Positions 1-11,400 of a DNA stretch of 64,000 nucleotides are shown here, piece by piece. This DNA comes from Leptoclinus maculatus (Eukaryota; Chordata; Actinopteri; Perciformes; Stichaeidae): positions 3,044,522-3,108,521 of the forward strand of contig JAVDOI010000002.1 in assembly GCA_032191485.1 (NCBI GenBank). Direction: 5' to 3'. A program made the position numbers and the translations under genes. The notes below the pieces were generated by a model that was not told the origin of the DNA, did no database searches, and was given only the letters and a program-made list of their open reading frames with translations. Position 1 is the first letter of the stretch, and each line of letters starts with the position of its first letter.

Positions 1-474
1 GTAGCGTGTAGTACTTATTTCACACTAAAGTATACAAAACCATGTGGTTATTTCAAATAGACTATTTGTTGAATTACCAGAAAACAGACCTCTGTCATAT
101 ATAATTACAATGTCCTGTTTATGGGGGACATTTTTTTTAATGTTGCTTTGTCCGTTGCTCATATGGATGGAGTAAAATTACAGATACGTTGGAGATTTAA
201 ATTGCGATGTGGTATCATAAAACCTAATGGTTCTAACAGATTAACATGAACATTTAAGAATGGCGAGGAAGGAATGAATATAGTTTTTATTATTGTGTCA
301 TGCATGTAGCCTGCATGGGCTTACAAGACACCACAAATTCACATAAGCCAGATCCACAGTGTTCTACATTTTCAAAACAATACTACAAAGACGTCGGAAA
401 ATTAAAAAAATAACTTGAAGAACTGTTGAATGTTTTTTCAGACGATTTTCTCCAACCAAATTATTACAATTGAC

Positions 475-3158
475 CAGTGGCGGGCCGTGCATTTTATACC
501 TGGGCCTTCAGTGCTGTCCTTCTACAGTTGAAACACCTCCTAATAACCTCATTATGATGCCACAGCTACGGGTTATTATTTGTTTTGTGTAAAAACCGCA
601 TATTCACATAACACTGCAACATTTGACAACTGAAATAAAATGTTACATGAAGCTCAACACCTATGAGGGCAAATACATGAATACACACATGACGGGATGC
701 TTCATCATTAAAAACCTCTTGTTGACGCGAGGGACCCTTACGGGTCCCTACGGGGGGGGAAACAGAGTACACACATGTAGTTCAAATCACTTCTGAGAAC
801 GCATGAAATTATATTTTATGATAGATCAAAAACCTACGTGACGAACAAATTCTGATAAAATGGCCAATGTATGCCATTTTACTCACTCAAAAACATATAT
901 ATATATACACAAAGTACTACAACATACTACAAGTACTACCATCATTTCACCATCATTTCACCAATTTATCGCCAGGACACGGCGAGCTATGTTCTCCGTT
1001 ACCGATCCCAACCAAAAACTACGGCACCTTCACAGACAAAGCAGATATCAGACCGCATGCTGATTCCACCTTGAGTCCGGCGAAAGCTTCAAAATTCCTC
1101 TCCTTCAAACCATTGAAAAGTTATCAATCCATCAGCCACACAGCAACACACAGCGAAACAGTACAAAATGTGATGTCCTCCTGTCCTCCTGCTCTCTGTA
1201 TCTCGTTCTGTGAAAAAAACTAGTGTCTACGTGCTTGTATGAAGGATAGGCTGTCTTTTCCATTTTGGCCAATGGTTTTGACCCTTGGGGGGGCGCGTCA
1301 CGGTTTTCGATTTTTATTGGCTTAAAATTCTTTCAATCAACTCAAAGAACGTATCATTACAGTCCCTGGTCGTTTCCGCATCTAACGCTGTCACATGCGA
1401 AAATCCGCCAATCAGAAGGCTCTCTAAGGTTCAAGTGAAGTCTGTAAAAATGAAAATCAGACGAGGAAAACCCCTGTTTTACAGGTTTATATAAGGCCCA
1501 GGCTAAAAAAATGATGCCAACCTGCTTTATTAGATAGATTGAACACTATTAGTGATAAAAGAAGTGAAATATATAGTTATATAGTATATAAAATTACAAT
1601 AAAACAGCTGAAAGTGCTGCTTCCAAAATCAGAATCGACGCCGGCTGACCTCGGCTGACCTGTAGAAAAACATCGATACCGCTGGCCTGCTTCACTTTAT
1701 CAAAGCCATTTTTTTAGAGAGACTCCTGCCATGTTGTGCTATGACTTGTGAGGGGTGATTTGGGTGTATCTGCAAAAAAAAAAAAAAAGAAAAGTGCATT
1801 ATTTTCAGGCGAACCTGAACATTTTCAATGTGAGCTGTGTGTTATGTTCATTCAGCATTAACCAGTAACATATACACTGATATGTACACATATTAACACA
1901 TCTCACACATTTTAGTGTCATTATAAAATTTTAATTATTCAAATAGACCTTGTAGTTGGAGAGATAAGTCCCTTTGAGTATGGGTAAACTATTTTCGAGC
2001 AGAGGCCTAAAAATGGGGCTAGGTAGAAAGAGGTTTTAATTAACGGACAATGCATATAGTCAGAATCAATGTAATTAACACAATGACAAGAACAAACTCA
2101 CAAGAACCAGTCACATGTATTTATATGACAACAAAGCAGGTAGAATAACATAAAACCCAAATAACACGATTCAACAGGCCTCTGCACATTCCAGCAAAAC
2201 TGTGGCGCTAAAACACGCATTCCTCCACACACTCAAATATTATTCACATCAGAGGGAACAATATAAACCATATCATAAAAACGACACGATAGAAAAATGA
2301 ACACAGTAGTAACGCTACTGCAGATGTAAAAAAACAAAAGCAGTTCACTTACCAAAGCTGCTGTTCACTATTTAAAGACAAAGTCCATCCTCCTTTCTTT
2401 GATTACAAAGAGTTCAATACCACGGTTGTTCAGTACATCGGTTCAGTTCCAGCAAGAGATCCTTCTCGATTGCCATGGACACCAGTGATGACAGTCGAGC
2501 CTCCCCAGTTGTATTTCTTGAATATGTTTCAATGCGTTTGAGGGCTGAAAATGTACGCTCGACAGAAGCAGTAGATATTGGGATTGTCACCGCCCAACAT
2601 GCCAAAACGCTACAAAATGTAATGTCACATAAAACTTCTTACATATCTTTAACCTTTAACTCTTACTACTACAAAGTTCTGCTAGCTAGTTTCACAGCAG
2701 TTACACTAGCCAGCTGACCAATCAAGCCGCACGTTAATGCTGACGTACTTGGTTAGGCCAGCTAGCAGGCTCTGACATGTCAAAGAATACGCCCAACATG
2801 TCAAACTAAAAATCTGATTGGTTGAAGACTATGACAATCAACAATATCGTCCCTATTTACTTAAACTGCAAAGGGATTCACTTGTAATTCTGAAGGCCTC
2901 CGGGAAGATTTTTTTACTTAGAGACAGCATAGGGGCAAAATCTGATTGAATAAAAGCTCTACTTAAAACAAGCAGTGCTGGAAGCAGAGCAACTGAGGAA
3001 GACAGTAGCTGTGCTATGAGATAATACGCTAATGGGAAAAATAATTAGAATACATGTAGTGTATTTATGAAAAATAAATAAATTATAAAATAGCATAACT
3101 TTGTGATTCTGTCTAGGCCAGCAGAGAAGGCTTTGCTGGCCCTGACGGCCCACCACTG
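475..3158 (-). mobile_element. Decayed hAT element (ZMYM1-like), in duplicated block copy 1
   Basis: The left edge begins CAGTGGCGGGCCGTGCATTT and the right edge ends CGGCCCACCACTG, so the termini are inverted CAGTGG-type hAT ends. The sub-terminal sequences match the two ends of the element at 46779-47776 in reverse orientation. A hAT transposase C-terminal fragment lies inside on the minus strand. The flanking 8-mers (CAATTGAC and AGTTTAAA) do not match, so this may be a fusion of two elements or an old copy whose duplication has decayed. Confidence 0.6.
2414..2605 (-). pseudogene. hAT transposase C-terminal dimerisation fragment
   Basis: A 63-codon open stretch contains the signature STASVERTFSALKRI followed by TYSRNTTG and EARLSSL. 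This is the conserved C-terminal dimerisation segment of hAT transposases and of ZMYM1-like host proteins derived from them. The rest of the transposase is not recognisable nearby, so this is a relic and not a gene. An identical copy lies at 43579-43770 in the second duplicated block. Confidence 0.75.
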
Positions 3159-3684
3159 AGTTTAAAGAAGCTGTCAATGATCTAGCTCAGTCAGTGGGCA
3201 GAGCACTGGGATCTGTACTGAACAAAGTGGTAATCTGGGATTCCATACTTATACAAAACTCTAGAACTCATGTGTATGTCCTGTGTCTGATTATGCTTCT
3301 AGTGTTTGGGGCTTCTGTAACAATGTGCTATTCCCTTTTGGGAGTTCACAAATCTACTTTAGTTTTGGCCATTAGTTGAGATACGGGATGGGAACCAACA
3401 AACATCAGACATAAGTGTCAAATGCTTTGACTGTGATTAGAGACTAACTCAAAAGATATTTCAGTGCGACATTTTGCATTGCCTTTCCTGGGCTAAGGGT
3501 TTGAAATCTGTTTTATATGAACAATCTGTTATTAATTTTCCAGAATAGGTTACTTTGTGATATTCAGGAGATTAGTATTGAACTGTTTCTCATGCATAGA
3601 GAAAAATGGTCTGCTGTTATATGGTGTAAACAAAAGTGACCAACTTATTGACTAATAAAGAATAATTAAAGTACAGAACTTTAT

Positions 3685-3939
3685 GTGAAGTATAACATAA
3701 ACAAAAGACAAAAATCCCAACATGCACAGTTATGCTCAGGAACATTACCATTAGCCCCAGAGACCGGCAGGTTTTATGCCTCTCGAGAGGACACATTTTA
3801 TTTGTTGCGAGAGCTAGGTCAAATTGAGAATGAGGTACACTTTTTGTTTTACTCTCCTATTTACGAGGACATAATGGATGTACTCTTTAGTAAAATGACA
3901 TCCATTTATGTTAATTTATTTGGGCTGGATGACTATTAA
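3685..3939 (+). pseudogene. LINE ORF2 C-terminal fragment (copy 1)
   Basis: The 84-codon frame includes LPLAPETGRFY, then ENEVHFLFYSPIYEDI and LFSKM. This resembles the C-terminal cysteine/histidine region of L1/Tx1-type LINE ORF2 proteins, with several cysteines lost. It is followed by a typical fish LINE 3' tail, with CTTGAGCACGTTATGTGCGTG near 4131 and an ATCAATCAATCAAC tract near 4170. It is a 5'-truncated insertion carried within the duplicated block. No reverse transcriptase domain is present. Confidence 0.6.
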
Positions 3940-6485
3940 AGAACTTGAGTTGTGATTCAGTAAAGGAACCTTTTTTGTAGCAGATTTTATTGGCCTGGTC
4001 TGGAAGAGAAGGCAGAATATTTTGTTTAAGACCGAGCGGTAAAATAGCATAATTTTGTAATTGAATGAAATTAAATGTAATTAAATGCGTGACCAATGCA
4101 GCTGTATCTTGTCTTATGCCTTACAAATGTCTTGAGCACGTTATGTGCGTGACACAAATACAAAGAAAATCAATCAATCAACCAAAACTGTCACTATAAT
4201 AAATACTGTATATATACAGTAAAGTCTCCGCCACCAGGTTTTCCAAAATGAACGCCCCTCAGACTTTGGCCTCATATTTCATACATAGCTCAATGTGACA
4301 TTTGCTTTATCTGAATCCTTTCACACAAAGATGAAAGAACACAGGGAGCGTGAGAGGTGGCAATTACTAACTCAACTGCCAAATGAGGGAGAAGGATAAA
4401 TGATTTACAGCAGAAGAATACCGACGATAATTCACAGCTTGTTATTGCGACGTGACATTTCTATTATAATCTATCTTTCCTGCTTCACCTTGTATCAACA
4501 CAAACACCCAGGAACCATTTGCATGTCTAGCATTGAGCTGGCTGAAAGAATCTGTCATTTTATGACTAAGTGTCATGATACTTGTACTTTTCATGCCATT
4601 CATGCACGCCCACACTTCAGACACACACACAAACACACACACAAACAAACGCCTCAGACGTCTCATAATCTCTCACATCCAGTTTAACAGCATTACACAT
4701 CCTCTTGGCAGAGCAAAGGACGAACGAAGACAAAGCAAAAAAATGTTTGCCAAAATATCACACTTTAACAAAGAAACTAATTAATAAAAAAATGTAAATA
4801 AAATTAATTTAAAATCCTACTGCAAAACATTTTATCTGTACTGATAACTTTGTACTGCTAGGATATTATATAAACACACTTGCGCGTTACGCAAGAGGCG
4901 AAGAACACACTGCATATTATTAACCATTTGTGTCAAACCAATGTCTTTCAGAAAAAAAGATACAATACAAACACAACTCATACTCACATATTGGAGTGAT
5001 TCATCCATGAGGGAAAAAGTGCATTTACATCGAAACTAAAAAGGACAGAGAGAACACGAGGAGGAGACACAAGAAGACGACTGGGGTGAATTTTCCTGAG
5101 AAACTGTCACTTTTTCACTCCCAGGATTTCTCATCGGAGCCTGTGAGTCGAGACATTGGGATAGTGAAAACAGATGAGGGAAATGTAGGATTAAAAAAAA
5201 CTGCGCTCCTTGCCCACACGACAGATGCTCAATTTCTGAATGACTGAAATTGAAGAACCTCCATTTGCGTCAGTACGAGCAGCGTAAAACCTCAATGATG
5301 TCAATTTCACAGCCCTAATTTCAAGTACATTTATATGTAGATAATATTTACCCACCACACTTGTATGTCATCAATAATCTTTCTTGGTGGTGTATTGATA
5401 AACCCAGCAATCATATTTAGGTCACACCTCATTATTAATGGTCCATACCAGCGTTTTGCATTTTTTTAACCGATTTAATATTGAATTAAGTTTTTTGCCT
5501 GGCATTATAAATTTACACAGAAACATTAACATTAAGTTTTACAAGTCAATAGATTTGACAGTTACCTCTCGTCTCGTAGGGCGAGAGCCTGGAAGACGTT
5601 CAAACAGTGGCGGGCCGTCATGGCCTGCAAAGCCTTCTCTGCTGGCCAAAACAGAATCACAAAGTTATATCTATTTCATAATTTCATATTTTTTCTTAAA
5701 TACACTACATGTATTATAATTTATGAAAATATTTTTCCCATTCTCTTATTTTCTCATTGCACAGCTACTGTCTTCCTCAGTTGCTCTGCTTCCAGTGCAG
5801 CTTGTTTTAAGTAGAGCTTTTATCCAATCAGATTTCACCCCTGTGTCTCTAGGTAAGAAGAGAGGCCCGAGGCCTGCAGACTCACAAGTGCCTCCATGTG
5901 CAGTTTAAGTGAATGGGGACGATATTGTTGATTGTCATCGTGTTCAACCAATCAGATCTTTAATTTGACATGTTGGGCGTATTCTTTGAGTGTCAGAGCC
6001 TGCTAGCCGGCCCACAACTACGTCAGCATTACGTGCAGCTCTGCCGAGAGGTGCAGAGTATGCTGTGATTGGTCAGTGGGCGAGCACGTGACTAAAGTGA
6101 AACGAAACTTAACTTGCCAGCAGAGCTTAGTTGGAGGAGTAAGAGTTCAAATTGAAAGATATGGAAGAAATTATAACATTTTGTAGGGTTTTGCTTGGTG
6201 TAGTTTATTTATTTTTTTACCTAGCTTTGTTTTTTGAACACTCAATGGCTGAAGAGAAACGGATTTAGTGGCGGAGTTACTGATAACGCCTTTCTCAAGA
6301 AAGAAGAACATTTCAGGAAAAGCTGGACATCGTAAGAAATGGTCAGGTAACCACAGCTGGCAGCTCTGACTCAGCCAGGAAAAGGATTTGTACGAACGGT
6401 ATTTCTGGCTGACAGTGTCGGAGAAGCGTTGCACATTTTATGGCTGGGAATGTGTTTCATTTTAACTGAGCTCCTGGTGTTTGGA

Positions 6486-6833
6486 CAGTGGCGGCTGGTG
6501 GAAAATTTTCTTGGTAGGGCTGTGCCACATCCAATCAATTTCAGCAAACATCCCAGAATGATTTAATGCAAACAAATTAAGGTATCAAACACGCATTAGT
6601 ACTTTGCAGTAAAATATTTAACATTCATTCCAACACGAAAAAAAGCAGTAAATAACACTTTGACAAACACGTCAGGACATCTTAATTTAGTCACCCTCAC
6701 AGGGAATTCAGTATAATATAATATATATATCATATAATAATATTCTGTATAATATAATAATATATATATCATATAATATTCTGTATAATATAATAATATA
6801 TATATCATATAATAATATTCACTATAATATAAA

Positions 6834-6866
<33 letters not shown>

Positions 6867-7552
6867 ATTATTTATATATAACTATATATCCATTTCTCAG
6901 ACAGGTGCTTCATGTCCCTCACTCCCTAACTGTCCATGCTGGATCTGTCCCCGTTGTTTTAAAAAGCTAAATAAGTTATTAGCATGACTGCATCCAGCTA
7001 GCCAAACCTGTCTGGTGTACAGCTACTAGAGAAGCTTCATGTACTGCTTCTCTGTCCTGCTAGTCTGCTGTCTGATTGTGAGGTCAGGCTGATCTGGGAT
7101 CAGCTCTTTCAGTAGTTTCTCCTCTCAGTTCGCCTCTCACGAGAACGCGCAGCTTGGGGCAGAACGAAATCTGCCCCAAGCTGAATCTATTTGAGGACGC
7201 TGATTGGCTAAATTGTATGTCACTCATTTATATCTTTAGTCAGCATTAAAGCATCATTGGCTAAACTGCTTTATAGACCCGCCTCTTTGGGGCAGTTTCT
7301 CCAGCGCCCCAGCCAGCTGAGACGTGCACACGCAGAGAGGAGCTGCAGACAGGCAGAGAGGACGTGCAGGAAAAGCATATATTTACCGCAGATATCATAT
7401 TTTACACATATTACTGGGTGATTCCATGTTTCAAAAACACAAATATTGTCAATTTGTATAGTTTATTATTATTATTATTTATTTTATTTTTTATTATTTG
7501 TAGCTCAAGGGGGGGCGGCGCCCTAGCGCCCTCTATGGACCAGCCGCCACTG
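6486..7552 (+). mobile_element. Non-autonomous hAT MITE, copy A
   Basis: The terminal inverted repeats are CAGTGGCGGCTGGT and ACCAGCCGCCACTG. The element is flanked by a perfect 8-bp duplication TGTTTGGA (6478-6485 and 7553-7560), the hAT hallmark. It has no coding capacity. The middle holds an AT-rich tandem array (about 6715-6830), a hairpin at 7150-7183 and a CCAAT-like segment (GATTGGCTAAA). Three related copies lie at 16961-20355, 18074-19228 and 27570-28754. Confidence 0.92.
7150..7183. repeat. Perfect 13-bp inverted repeat inside MITE copy A
   Basis: CAGCTTGGGGCAG and its exact reverse complement are separated by the 8-base loop AACGAAAT. The same hairpin is intact in copy B at 18828-18861, which suggests it is a family feature and not chance. 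Confidence 0.85.
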
Positions 7553-7862
7553 TGTTTGGAGCTACGCTACGCTAACCTGAGGACGCCATATCACGGCAGG
7601 ACACAAGCTACGGTGCTTTTGAAAACTTTTGGAGAGACTCGAGTGGATCTTGTAATGGGAAAATATATTTATGACTGTGTCCGTGTTGTGAACCCGAAAC
7701 TTACGTGTGGTTAAAACTATGCAGTAATGAAGAACTTGTAGTTGAAAGTCTCATTTTACCTTGAAACCGTAACTGACTCCCAGTTGAACACACCTGGCAG
7801 ACTCCAGATAATGAGAAGTTCAAGACAGCCTGTGTCAAAAGACCTATACTCCCCTATGTATG

Positions 7863-8438
7863 TGTTGTGAATTCTTCACGGACAGAAACGATGTTTATGT
7901 GCTTTTATTCTGAAATTGTATTTGACGTGGCGAACTGTTTCCGCTTCCGGTTGCGCCAACGGCTCTTACGCAGTTCTTACGTAGGACCAACGGCAGAGTA
8001 AGATCGAGTCATTGATGATGTAAGACATCAATTGTACCTTTGAGCCTATGTGGCGTAACTGTTCCGTTTGTAATTGTATTTATGTTATTAAGTGCATTTA
8101 CTGTCAGTGTTTGTCATGTAATTAGCCGTTCAAATAATAGCCCAAAGTTGAGCTAAGTGGCTAACCTGGCTAGCGAGCCTGTATTTCTGTGAATGTATGT
8201 GTGTTTGCTTTAGTCAAGGGTTTAATATTGCTAATGCTTCGGTTCTGTAATTCGTTTTCTGTGTTTGTTCCAGAAACTCGATCAACTACGATAAAATCTG
8301 TCACCAAACTGTCACTGTATAACAGACTGAATACAGAAATGTATGGAACAAAAAGATGTCTGCGTGTTCTCTGACCGGAACCCTGTAGTGGTCAATAGTC
8401 ATCATTACAACAGCAATTCAGGGGTCGAATCCCCAACA
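7863..8438 (+). repeat. BEL/Pao 5' LTR
   Basis: The 576-bp repeat begins TGTTGTGAATTC and ends GAATCCCCAACA. It should carry the element's promoter; I see no convincing TATA box. Small ORFs inside it (for example 8189-8374) recur exactly in the 3' LTR and are not genes. Confidence 0.96.
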
Positions 8439-8440
8439 AA

Positions 8441-8457
8441 TGGTCCTTCGAGCCGGA
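8441..8457 (+). promoter_or_regulatory. Primer-binding site, tRNA-Tyr
   Basis: TGGTCCTTCGAGCCGGA is the complement of the 3' end of vertebrate tRNA-Tyr, including the added CCA, over 17 bases. It lies two bases downstream of the 5' LTR, where minus-strand priming is expected. Confidence 0.85.
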
Positions 8458-8477
8458 TAAATTGACTACTACAGAAG

Positions 8478-11400
8478 ATGGCATCTGAAGATAGATCTAC
8501 CCAACAGCCTCACCACGAAGATCAGCAGCGTCATGTGAGACATCATCGCGTCCCCAAACATCTTGAGGACTATGTCCTTGCCTACAATCCACAGCGACCT
8601 GCCCTTTCCTCCCACTCTACAGAGGAGCAGAGAGGAGCAGCGGCCGCAGCAGAGTGTAGCCGAGCAGATGCAGCCTCTTATCTGGACAGACGCACAGCCT
8701 CACACAGCCCCAGCTCCGATGACCTGCTGAACAGCACTTCACTTAAACAACTCATCGAATCCATCTCTAGGAACGAGAAGGAAGAGGACGCTGAAGTGGT
8801 TCAACTAACACACAAACTCCAGCAGTATAAAACCAGACGTCGTCGTCGTCAGGAGCTGTTGGAACACATCACTTCCTTCTTGATGGAAGAAGAGATAGAA
8901 GAGGGTCATGGCACCAGGAAGAGTGCCACACCCCCAACAATACCTTCATCTCCCGTGCCTCACCCCCAGATGTCCCTCTTTTCCCCAAGCCGCTTGCTTT
9001 CATCGCCAGAGGAGCAGGCTAAGGACATGGAGCCTCAGGCTGGTGGACCTATAACAGGACACATGTCTGGGAGACCAGAGGTCGAGACTGAAGTTAGAGC
9101 CTACACTCCTATAGCAGGAGACCAGAGACTAAATTCTGCGTTTACCCCAGTACTTCCAGCCTCATCGGAGCGTTTGGGCTCCTTGTGTTCTGTAATTTCA
9201 TCAGGCATGATGACACCTACTCGGGTCCAACAGTACCCTACTAGGCCAGACCCACTGCAGCCTCTTACCTCAGGGCTGCCTCGCCACCATGGTGATACAG
9301 GACAAGCGCGTGGACAGTTGATTGCTACTGCTCCGGTCCATGAGCCTATAGCAGTCTCTTACAGCTATCCAGCCGCACAGCAGTACCACTCACCACAAGT
9401 GATGCCTCACGCCCCTTCCAGCTATGGCCCACCTCACTATGCTACAGTACCTTCCTCAATACCACTACTTCAGCAGACTCTATCTGTGCCCAGAGGTAAT
9501 TCATCTCCAGCTCATCAGATGCAGCTGCCATCAGGTCAGTCTGTGACCCCATACAGCTCTGGTCTGCCACACCGCTCTGCATATGGTGTGCCAACACCCA
9601 AAATCCCAGACTTCTCCACTGACTGCGAAAGGGAGTTCGCTAACCTGAAGCTGGCAGTAGACAACCTGCTCGAGCCTCATACAGAACTGTCTGAGAAGTA
9701 TAAATATCACGTGCTACTCGAACATCTTAAGCTGCCCGAGGCGCAGATGATTGGTCAGTCTTGCCGCCACCATCCAAACCCATACTCAGCAACTATGCAA
9801 GCCTTGCAGTTACAGTATGGTCAGCCACACCAGCTGGCACAAAGCGAGATAGCAGCCATTCTGACCACCCCAGAGGTGAAGCCTGGTGATGCCCACATCT
9901 TCCAGAGTTTCGCCCTACGAGTCCACCTCCTAGTGAGTATGCTGCTCTCCTTAGAGGGACCCAAAGGTATGGAGCTAAACTGTTGCTCTCATGTCGACCG
10001 CTTACTTAGTAAGCTACCAAAGTACCATAGAGATGGGTTTATTGAGTATTTACAAGTTCAGGGAAAACTGAATAGCACAAGTCTCAACCCCTACAACCTA
10101 CAAGATCTCAATGGATGGCTTCAAGGTAAAGCTCAACAGCAGCGCCTGTCCAGCAGATTGGTGCAGCGCTACCAAACAGGACAACCCCAAGTAAATGGAA
10201 GGGAGAGGATCACGTCAAAAGGCAAAGGTCAAGGTGTTTCTGTATATCACAGTACAGGGCCCCAGAGTCCCTCCAGTAACCACACACAATCCAAGAAACC
10301 ATTCAAAATACAATGCCTCTTTTGCGACAGCAAAGAACATTATATCAGTCGCTGTCGTAGTATCACAGAGCAATCAGCAGTTGATCTGGATAAGTGGATA
10401 ACAGAGGGAAGGCGCTGCTGGAAATGTGCACGTACTCATGCGCCTGAGTCGTGCAACCTCAAGAAACCCTGCAGTGACTGCAATGGTATTCACCTCCAAG
10501 TCCTCCACGGTGTAGCACAGCGTCGAACCATCAACTCACAGTCAGGGGCCACAGAAAGCAGAGTCTACCTGACACCCAGCATTACATCAAGCAAAGTACT
10601 GCTGAAAGTAGTCCCCATCTTGCTGCACAACAAGTCCAGGTCTATGGAGACCTTTGCTATCCTGGATGATGGCGCACAGAGGACTATCATCCTGCCACAG
10701 GCCGTCCAACAGCTCCAGTTGACCGGTGAGTCCGAGACTCTTACACTACGGACAGTGCGGACAGACATTACGCAGCTACAAGGGTCAAAGGTCAACTTTG
10801 AAATCTCCCCCAGAGATAACCCACAGAGGCACTACAAAGTGCAGGGAGCATTCACAGCTGAAGGCCTAGACCTAGTAGAGCAGACCTACCCAGTGCAAAC
10901 ACTCCAAAGACGACACACTCACCTGCGCGGGATCCCATTGAAGTCTTTCTTTAACGCCCGTCCAATGGTGTTGCTTGGATCAGATCACGTACATCTGATT
11001 ACTGCCACTAAGCCGGTACGTAGAGGAGCTAACAGTGGACCTGTTGCCATCCACACTGCCCTCGGATGGGCTTTGCAAGGTGCTGAAAGTTGTGGATCCC
11101 AGCCAACTGCAGTGCAGCAATGTCTTTTCACCACAGTCGTTCCTCCTAATGACCTCTTGTGCCGAAACGTGGAAAAGTTATGGCAACTTGACATTCTGCC
11201 ATTTCGGAACGAGAAATTGGTAGTTCGTTCCCGTGAGGACCAAGAAGCCATGAACCTCTTAGAGACAAAGACGCAGAGGGTCAACTCTGAAGGTGTTCAA
11301 CGCTATGCAACCCCCCTCCTGAGGAGGAGAGGAGCCCCTAAACTGAACAGTTCAACTCATTCAGTCATAGCACATCTACGAGCCACAGAGAAACGGCTCA

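Larger units (their letters stand above)
1..5604 (+). repeat. Large duplicated block, copy 1
   Basis: This stretch matches 41185-46778 almost base for base; I estimate about 99 percent identity, with scattered substitutions and small indels. The register shifts from 41184 at the start to 41174 at the end. Copy 1 runs off the left edge of the window, so its true start is unknown. Inside it are a hAT relic (475-3158), a LINE tail (about 3640-4195), a CA-rich stretch near 4616-4655 and otherwise AT-rich DNA. I see no host exon in it. It ends at the 8-bp hAT target CGTTCAAA (5597-5604), exactly as copy 2 does. Confidence 0.9.

Noticed and set aside
3159..3166. Target duplication for the hAT at 475-3158
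   Set aside because: AGTTTAAA does not match CAATTGAC on the other side, so no duplication can be claimed.
6596..6847. Tyr/Ile-rich ORFs at 6596-6847, 18187-18483 and 28244-28543
   Set aside because: They translate the AT-rich arrays inside the hAT MITEs.
8189..8374. 61-codon ORF, repeated at 14864-15049
   Set aside because: It lies wholly in the LTR and occurs in both copies; it is non-coding LTR sequence.
10565..10795. Minus-strand and out-of-frame ORFs across 10.2-14.5 kb
   Set aside because: They are shadows of the long BEL/Pao polyprotein frame.
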